From positions 48,523 through 112,522 of the forward strand of contig CAKSWT010000008.1 in NCBI GenBank assembly GCA_934512135.1: a DNA stretch of 64,000 nucleotides, given 5' to 3'. This DNA is from an uncultured Oscillospiraceae bacterium. Its GTDB lineage: Bacteria > Bacillota > Clostridia > Oscillospirales > Oscillospiraceae. Below are positions 60,004-64,000 of the stretch, piece by piece (within the stretch, counting starts at the first letter, position 1; each line of letters opens with the position of its first letter). The notes beneath the pieces are model-generated. The model was not told where the DNA came from, did not search any database, and saw nothing but the letters and a program-made list of their open reading frames with translations. A program made the translations under genes and the position numbers.

Positions 60004-60031
60004 AGTATACACGGTTTTTGAAAATTGTCAA
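60004..60031 (-). promoter_or_regulatory. Sigma-A promoter of psuK-psuG
   Basis: Minus strand TTGACA (60031-60026, perfect), 16-bp spacer, TATACT (60009-60004). Confidence 0.8.
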
Positions 60032-60054
60032 GAAAAATCGTAAGACCGAACTAC

Positions 60055-60113
60055 AAAAAATGCGCCCCCTGGTGCAGTTCCGAAATTTTGCCGATTTCGA
60101 GTGTCTGCACCAG
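60055..60113 (-). terminator. Terminator of the cwlD-radA operon
   Basis: On the minus strand CTGGTGCAG (60113-60105) / CTGCACCAG (60077-60069) encloses an inner CGAAAT / ATTTCG hairpin; GGGGCGCA and TTTTTT follow. The 8-nt gap before the T run weakens it. Confidence 0.45.
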
Positions 60114-60151
60114 AGGGAGCCGATCAAGAGAGACTGCCTTCTTCTATTCCG

Positions 60152-60301
60152 TTATTCCGGGCGCAATGCCCTCTGGCCCAGCTCCAGGGTGACCCTAGTC
60201 CCCTGCCCCGGCTGGGACGTTATAGAAATGCTGTCATCCTGAATGACAAGGGTGCTGGGGCCGTCCATGGTGAGTGTTACCGTTACTATCATGATGCGCA
60301 T
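60152..60301 (-). CDS. Small protein (49 aa) after radA
   Basis: 49 residues, MRIMIVTVTLTMDGPSTLVI then beta-type sequence ending TRVTLELGQRALRPE. GGGGAG is 6 bp before ATG 60301, and the start lies 2 bp after the radA stop, so it is translationally coupled. The SQPGQGTRVTLEL stretch recalls the C-terminal strand of GHKL ATPases, but with no other motif that is weak. I do not recognise a family. Confidence 0.5.
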   Translation of the reverse strand: MRIMIVTVTLTMDGPSTLVIQDDSISITSQPGQGTRVTLELGQRALRPE

Positions 60302-60303
60302 GG

Positions 60304-61668
60304 TCAGCTCCCCAAGACGGCGTCAATGGCCTGGCGAATGTTCTTGACCCGGAGAAGCTGCATCCCCTCCGGAGGGATGATTTTGGCGCTGCCCTGGTGG
60401 GGGACCATGGCCTGAGTAAAGCCAAGGCGGCTGAGCTCGCTGAGCCGCTGGGACAGGTAGTTCACGGCACGGATTTCACCGGTGAGGCCCACCTCACCAA
60501 TGGCAGCCAGTCCAGAGGGCACCGGCTTGTCCCGGTAGCTGGACGCCACAGCCAGGACCAAAGGCAGGTCTGCCGCAGGCTCGGAAAGTGTCAGTCCTCC
60601 AATGACGTTGATATACCCGTCGCAGGAAGCCAGCCGCATTCCGCCGCGCTTGTCCAGCACGGCCATAAGCAGTGTGGCGCGGTTGAAGTCAAAGCCGTCG
60701 GTGGTGCGCCGGGGGACGTTGAAGCTGGAGGACACCACCAAGGCCTGAATTTCGGCCAAAATCGGACGGCTCCCCTCCATGGCACAGGCCACACAGGTGC
60801 CGGGGGCATTCAGCGGCCGGCCGGACAAAAGCATTTCTGAGGGATTCTCCACCTCTACCAGACCGCTTTCGTGCATATCAAAGACCCCCAGCTCATTGGT
60901 TGAGCCAAAACGGTTCTTTGCGGCACTGATGAGTCGGTAGGAGGAATTCCGGTCCCCCTCAAAGTACAGAACGCAGTCCACCATGTGCTCCAACACCTTA
61001 GGTCCGGCAATGGAGCCCTCCTTGTTGATGTGTCCCACCACAAATATGCTAATGCCTTGGGATTTGGCCAGGCGCATCAGGGTCATGGTGCATTCCTTCA
61101 CCTGAGAGATACTGCCCGGGGCGGAGGAGGCGTCCTCTGTGTAGAGGGTCTGGATGGAGTCAATGACCAGTACGTCCGGCTTCAGGCTTTCCACGGTTTG
61201 GAGGATCTCCTCCATGCTGGTTTCCGAGAGAACATACAGCTTGTCTCCGGAAACCTGGAGTCGGACGGCACGCATTTTTAGCTGGGTTTCCGATTCCTCA
61301 CCGGAGACGTAGAGCACAGTGAGACTTCGGCAAACATAGGCGCACAGCTGTAACAGCAGGGTGGATTTTCCAATGCCCGGTGCGCCGCCCACCAGCACCA
61401 GGGAGCCCCGGACGGCGCCGCCGCCCAGGACCCGGTCCAATTCCTCCATGCCGGTGGAAAATCGCACTTCGTCAGCGGTATTTACCTCTGTGAGCAGTTT
61501 GGCGGAGCGTCCGCCCAGCGGGGATCGTGCGGTGCCCTTGGCTTTGACGCTGGGGGTGATCTTCTGTTCGGTGATCGTGTTCCACTGGCCGCAGGCCGGG
61601 CACCTCCCCTGCCATTTCATGGTCTCGTTGCCGCAGGCGGTGCAGTAAAATACAGTTTTTTCTTTCAT
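60304..61668 (-). CDS. radA: DNA repair protein RadA
   Basis: 454-residue RecA-like ATPase that promotes branch migration in recombination. An N-terminal zinc finger (CTACGNETMKWQGRCPACG), Walker A GGAPGIGKST, the RadA-specific KNRFGSTNE motif and a C-terminal Lon-like domain are all present. ATG 61668 with GGAG 7 bp upstream; the frame is open further upstream but reads into cwlD. 14 bp after cwlD. Confidence 0.95.
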   Translation of the reverse strand: MKEKTVFYCTACGNETMKWQGRCPACGQWNTITEQKITPSVKAKGTARSPLGGRSAKLLTEVNTADEVRFSTGMEELDRVLGGGAVRGSLVLVGGAPGIGKSTLLLQLCAYVCRSLTVLYVSGEESETQLKMRAVRLQVSGDKLYVLSETSMEEILQTVESLKPDVLVIDSIQTLYTEDASSAPGSISQVKECTMTLMRLAKSQGISIFVVGHINKEGSIAGPKVLEHMVDCVLYFEGDRNSSYRLISAAKNRFGSTNELGVFDMHESGLVEVENPSEMLLSGRPLNAPGTCVACAMEGSRPILAEIQALVVSSSFNVPRRTTDGFDFNRATLLMAVLDKRGGMRLASCDGYINVIGGLTLSEPAADLPLVLAVASSYRDKPVPSGLAAIGEVGLTGEIRAVNYLSQRLSELSRLGFTQAMVPHQGSAKIIPPEGMQLLRVKNIRQAIDAVLGS

Positions 61669-61682
61669 GGTACCACTCCGTG

Positions 61683-62402
61683 TTAAATTCCGTGTTGTTC
61701 GTTGTGTGCGAAATTGGAGGTGATGACGGCCAGAGCGGCCGCCAGATGTTTCTGATAGTCCGGGTCCTGAAGACGGAGGGCCTCCTCCGGATTGGAAAGA
61801 AAACCGCACTCCGCCAGTACCCCTGGAACCTGGGTGTGTGACATCAAATAGATATTCTTTGCCGCAGGCTTTGCCTGACGGGTGTTACCGGGATCCACAG
61901 CGGTGTTTATGGTTTCCTGGAGTAACTGTGCCCAGGTTTTACTGCCTCCCACTCCGTTAAAGAAGAACTGTGCCCCGTGGTATTTTTCTTGGGGAAATGT
62001 ATTTCCATGGATGCTGAGAAACAGACTGCCTGGGTGGCTGTTTACCAGGGCTGCCCGTGCTTGTATGTCGGAGACCTTTTTCTGGGCGATGGTATGGGCG
62101 TCGGAGCCGGAAAGATCCGTGTCCATCGTTCGGGTGAGAAGGGTATGCTCCCCTAGCAGGCCGAGCACCGCGTCGGTTTTCAATGTGATGTCCAGGTTGA
62201 TGTCACTTTCCCGGATCCCGTCTGCGGTGGAGCAGCCTCCATCTATGCCGCCATGGCCTGCGTCCAAAATAATGATTGGCGGGATTTCAGCGGCACCGGA
62301 GGCCATTTGAACACCGCGCAAGCCTCGCAGTGCGAAGCCGGCCAGCAGCATCAGCGACAGCACATACATACAGGAGAGAAACCTTGCTTCCCCGTGCTTC
62401 AT
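61683..62402 (-). CDS. cwlD: N-acetylmuramoyl-L-alanine amidase, CwlD-like
   Basis: 239-residue Amidase_3 enzyme. An N-terminal membrane anchor or signal (about 10-30) precedes LDAGHGGIDGG (Zn His), the RESDINLDITL Glu region, SIHGN (Zn His) and AECGFLSNPEE (catalytic Glu). In sporulating Firmicutes CwlD helps make muramic-delta-lactam in spore cortex. Its only ribosome site (GGGGGTG) lies inside the terminator stem of the upstream gene. Confidence 0.88.
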   Translation of the reverse strand: MKHGEARFLSCMYVLSLMLLAGFALRGLRGVQMASGAAEIPPIIILDAGHGGIDGGCSTADGIRESDINLDITLKTDAVLGLLGEHTLLTRTMDTDLSGSDAHTIAQKKVSDIQARAALVNSHPGSLFLSIHGNTFPQEKYHGAQFFFNGVGGSKTWAQLLQETINTAVDPGNTRQAKPAAKNIYLMSHTQVPGVLAECGFLSNPEEALRLQDPDYQKHLAAALAVITSNFAHNEQHGI

Positions 62403-62437
62403 AAAAACACCCCCATAATATCTATGAGGGTGTTTTT
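62403..62437 (-). terminator. Terminator of the 62448-63074 gene, overlapping the cwlD ribosome site
   Basis: AAAAACACCC / GGGTGTTTTT plus CATA / TATG inner pairs. On the minus strand the 3' arm carries GGGGGTGTTTTT directly before the cwlD ATG. Confidence 0.82.
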
Positions 62438-62446
62438 CGGTTATGC
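62419..62446 (-). promoter_or_regulatory. Candidate sigma-E-type promoter of cwlD nested in the terminator
   Basis: Minus strand GCATAAC (62446-62440), 13-bp spacer, CATAGATA (62426-62419). The -35 fits the sigma-E consensus fully, the -10 at 5/8, the spacer is 1 bp short. Same nested layout as at 14151-14179. Confidence 0.35.
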
Positions 62447-62447
62447 A

Positions 62448-63074
62448 TCAGCGGAGACGTTTATCCTTATCCCGGCTCTTATAGATGAGCTTATAGAAAA
62501 TTCCGATGTTGTTATAGCCGTTTTTATAGGCCAGAAGGCCGATAATCGGCTGAAAAATCATGGGGATCAGGAAAAACGGAGCCATTGCCCAGGTGGAGGC
62601 ACTGGGCAGTGCAGCCTGAATTGCACCGATAAACACCATGAAGGGGCTGTAAAACACCAGCCACAGCACCCGGAACAGGTCGGACCAGATGCCGGAACCA
62701 AGGCTCAGCAGGCACATGAGCACAACACAGATCAGCCCGGGAATCTGGGCCAGCAGGCCGGTTTTTAGGCCGCGCTTTGGGTCATATTCCAGGTATTTAT
62801 ATTTTACCAGATTGTAGTCCCGCATGGCGAGCCGATAAATATCGTGATAATCGAAATATACCCACAGCACCAGGATTACAGCGGAGAGCACCCAGTAGAG
62901 CCAAAGGGGAACATTTACGGAGTTGGTGAGAACCGCGAATATAATGTACAATGCCACCGTTTTAATGCCCACATACCAGTGCTTTCGGACGAAGGAAAAA
63001 TCCGTGCTGGTCATCACATTGGGGTCGGCGCTGCGGGGAGAAAATTCAGGTTTCTTGGATGAATTGCTGCTCAT
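62448..63074 (-). CDS. Conserved membrane protein, unknown function
   Basis: 208 residues. A polar, Ser-rich N-terminus (SSNSSKKPEFSPRSADPNVM) is followed by two close helices (about 40-85), a charged loop (YFDYHDIYRLAMRDYNLVKY) and about three further helices, ending in a basic tail (KSRDKDKRLR). I do not recognise the family. ATG 63074 with AAAGGA 8 bp upstream is preferred over the longer open frame, whose extra part spans the promoter. Confidence 0.7.
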   Translation of the reverse strand: MSSNSSKKPEFSPRSADPNVMTSTDFSFVRKHWYVGIKTVALYIIFAVLTNSVNVPLWLYWVLSAVILVLWVYFDYHDIYRLAMRDYNLVKYKYLEYDPKRGLKTGLLAQIPGLICVVLMCLLSLGSGIWSDLFRVLWLVFYSPFMVFIGAIQAALPSASTWAMAPFFLIPMIFQPIIGLLAYKNGYNNIGIFYKLIYKSRDKDKRLR

Positions 63075-63152
63075 AGACGGCGTCCTTTCTTTGGCGTGAT
63101 GCCTTATGCTCCCGCCGAAACACGGCCGATATACATAAGGCTGACAGACAAC

Positions 63153-63181
63153 ATTATAGCACAAAATTTCCCCCGTGAAAA
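63153..63181 (-). promoter_or_regulatory. Promoter of the 62448-63074 gene
   Basis: Minus strand TTTTCA, 17-bp spacer, TGC-TATAAT (63158-63153), an extended -10 with 4/6 -35. Confidence 0.75.
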
Positions 63182-63189
63182 GCTGTAAT

Positions 63190-63217
63190 GAACATTTTAC
63201 AGGGAACCTCATAGGAT
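63190..63217 (+). promoter_or_regulatory. Candidate sigma-E-type promoter of cotJ
   Basis: GAACATT (63190-63196), 13-bp spacer, CATAGGAT (63210-63217). -35 matches 4/5, -10 6/8. Bacillus cotJ is transcribed by sigma-E. Confidence 0.4.
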
Positions 63218-63248
63218 GCAACGAGACAACGAAAAGGAGGTTATTTTG

Positions 63249-63737
63249 TTGGAACCCAAAAAGAATCAAAATGTACCCTGCAACCCTGTGACCACAGGGA
63301 ACCTGCCCCACTGCGGAATGCTGGCGGTACCCTATGTGCCGGTGCAGCGGAGCACAGATGACAGCTATCAGGCGGAGAAGGCCCTGGCCCGTGGCACGCT
63401 GTTCCCGGGGCTGGATCTTCCCTTTATGGAAATGGTCAATCAGTCTGTGGATATTGCTACACCGCTGAAGGAGCTGATGGCCTTAGGATTCGCAGTCCAC
63501 GAGTTGGGATTGTATCTGGATACCCATCGGGACGACGCGGAGGCCGTAGCGTTATTCCAAAAGTATAATAAGCTGTACAGTGAAGGCGTGGCGGAATATG
63601 AACGACGGTATGGTCCACTGCAAATGACCAGCAGCGGGGGCCCGGCCTTTGATTGGGTGGACGATCCGTGGCCATGGGACCCTGTCATCCCTCAACCAAG
63701 GGTGCATCAACATCCGGCTATGCTGCAGGAGGATTGA
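63249..63737 (+). CDS. Fused spore coat protein CotJA-CotJB
   Basis: 162 residues joining two normally separate coat proteins. Residues about 22-62 are CotJA (CGMLAVPYVPVQ, then YQAEKALARGTLFPGLDLPF) and about 73-144 are CotJB (LKELMALGFAVHELGLYLDT, ERRYGPL, DDPWPWD). Together with CotJC they form a coat subcomplex in the mother cell. The start is probably TTG 63249, 8 bp after AAGGAGG (63234-63240); TTG 63246 or ATG 63216 are alternatives, the latter ahead of the ribosome site. Confidence 0.85.
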   Translation: MEPKKNQNVPCNPVTTGNLPHCGMLAVPYVPVQRSTDDSYQAEKALARGTLFPGLDLPFMEMVNQSVDIATPLKELMALGFAVHELGLYLDTHRDDAEAVALFQKYNKLYSEGVAEYERRYGPLQMTSSGGPAFDWVDDPWPWDPVIPQPRVHQHPAMLQED

Positions 63738-63740
63738 GCT

Positions 63741-63992
63741 ATGTTTGTGTATGAAAAGCGACTGCAATATCCCATCAAAATACAAACGCCGAATCCTCGT
63801 CTGGCGGCGATGATTGTGAGTCAGTATGGCGGTCCCAACGGCGAGCTGGGAGCGTCGCTTCGGTACCTGTCCCAACGCTATACTATGCCCAACGCCAGGT
63901 TGAAGGCGTTGCTTACTGATATTGGTAGAGAAGCCTCTGAAATGTTCCATTCAGAGGCTACGGCTTTTTTTGATGCTTTTGCAACCGTATAG
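63741..63992 (+). pseudogene. cotJC: Truncated cotJC (manganese catalase-like coat protein)
   Basis: 83 codons. Residues 1-62 (FVYEKRLQYPIKIQTPNPRL, then QYGGPNGELGASLRYLSQRY to ALLTDIG) match the CotJC N-terminus. After nt 63926 the expected metal-binding helix (EELAHLEMI type) is replaced by unrelated sequence, then a hairpin and TAG at 63990. CotJC is normally about 190 residues, so the enzyme core is missing. Cause not visible: deletion, or an inserted element starting here. Confidence 0.75.
63932..63971 (+). terminator. Terminator-like hairpin inside the broken cotJC
   Basis: Perfect 10-bp stem AGCCTCTGAA / TTCAGAGGCT, 8-nt loop, then ACGGC and TTTTTTT (63965-63971). Confidence 0.65.
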
Positions 63993-64000
63993 CTCCACTT

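Noticed and set aside
60018..60242. 74-codon + strand frame between psuK and radA
   Set aside because: It lies across the psuK promoter and the radA-side terminator, lacks an SD and matches no family.
1..64000. tRNA, rRNA or CRISPR features
   Set aside because: No TTCGAAT-type T-arm with CCA-ready acceptor, no rRNA-like stretch and no regularly spaced direct repeats were found by eye; a tRNAscan/CRISPR scan would settle it.

Overview
The window is chromosomal DNA of a spore-forming anaerobic Firmicute. High GC for the group (by eye roughly 55-60%), strong GGAGG ribosome sites, short intergenic gaps and the gene content all suggest Oscillospiraceae (Flavonifractor / Intestinimonas / Oscillibacter-like gut clostridia). 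The family placement is an inference. Sporulation genes (spoIIM-like, spoIVA, gpr, cwlD, cotJ) exclude a non-sporing relative. I saw no rRNA, tRNA, CRISPR array, insertion sequence or prophage.

1-23.2 kb is core genome on the + strand. It holds a spoIIM-like gene and xerD, then the conserved Firmicute block yicC-remA-gmk-rpoZ-priA-def-fmt-rsmB-rlmN-stp-prkC-rsgA-thiN, in which the usual coaBC and rpe are missing. After thiN comes a sporulation set: an unannotated 47-residue membrane peptide, a SPOCS/LysM protein and spoIVA. Then follow a C_GCAxxG_C_C protein, gpmI, asp23/yloV and glgA. 23.2-32.9 kb holds asnB, pyrG, rpsT, malic enzyme, recG, gpr and uridine phosphorylase, with a three-box DnaA-box cluster between the convergent recG and gpr.

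33.0-38.3 kb is a self-contained four-gene unit: MBOAT acyltransferase, DHHW protein, FkbH-like HAD protein and acyl carrier protein. It parallels the dlt operon, with the adenylating enzyme replaced by an FkbH-type loader, and is a candidate system for putting a three-carbon (glyceryl-type) acyl group on a surface polymer. An ECF transporter S component with a structured leader, a P1 peptidase and an LtaS-like synthase follow.

43.2-46.3 kb is a methionine ABC transporter operon with two unusual features. The substrate-binding lipoprotein MetQ is circularly permuted: the canonical C-terminal half comes first. Upstream, a sigma-A promoter drives a 37-residue peptide with 11 Met and 5 Cys, followed by a terminator. 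The layout looks like a translation-coupled attenuator. Next is a MerR regulator with membrane segments and an apparent extracytoplasmic domain, behind a promoter with the 19-bp spacer typical of MerR control.

47.6-51.3 kb is a metal-resistance locus: divergent arsR-araC and HMA protein/P-type ATPase, with face-to-face promoters over a shared inverted repeat. 51.3-64 kb carries a DUF624 protein, a HAD phosphatase, a second tyrosine recombinase behind a perfect 19-bp palindrome, fba, PPi-type phosphofructokinase, a formate/nitrite transporter, psuK-psuG, cwlD-radA plus a small unannotated gene, a membrane protein, a fused cotJA-cotJB gene and a cotJC broken after residue 62. Glycolysis is well represented (fba, pfp, gpmI), with malic enzyme and an FNT channel, as expected for a fermenter.
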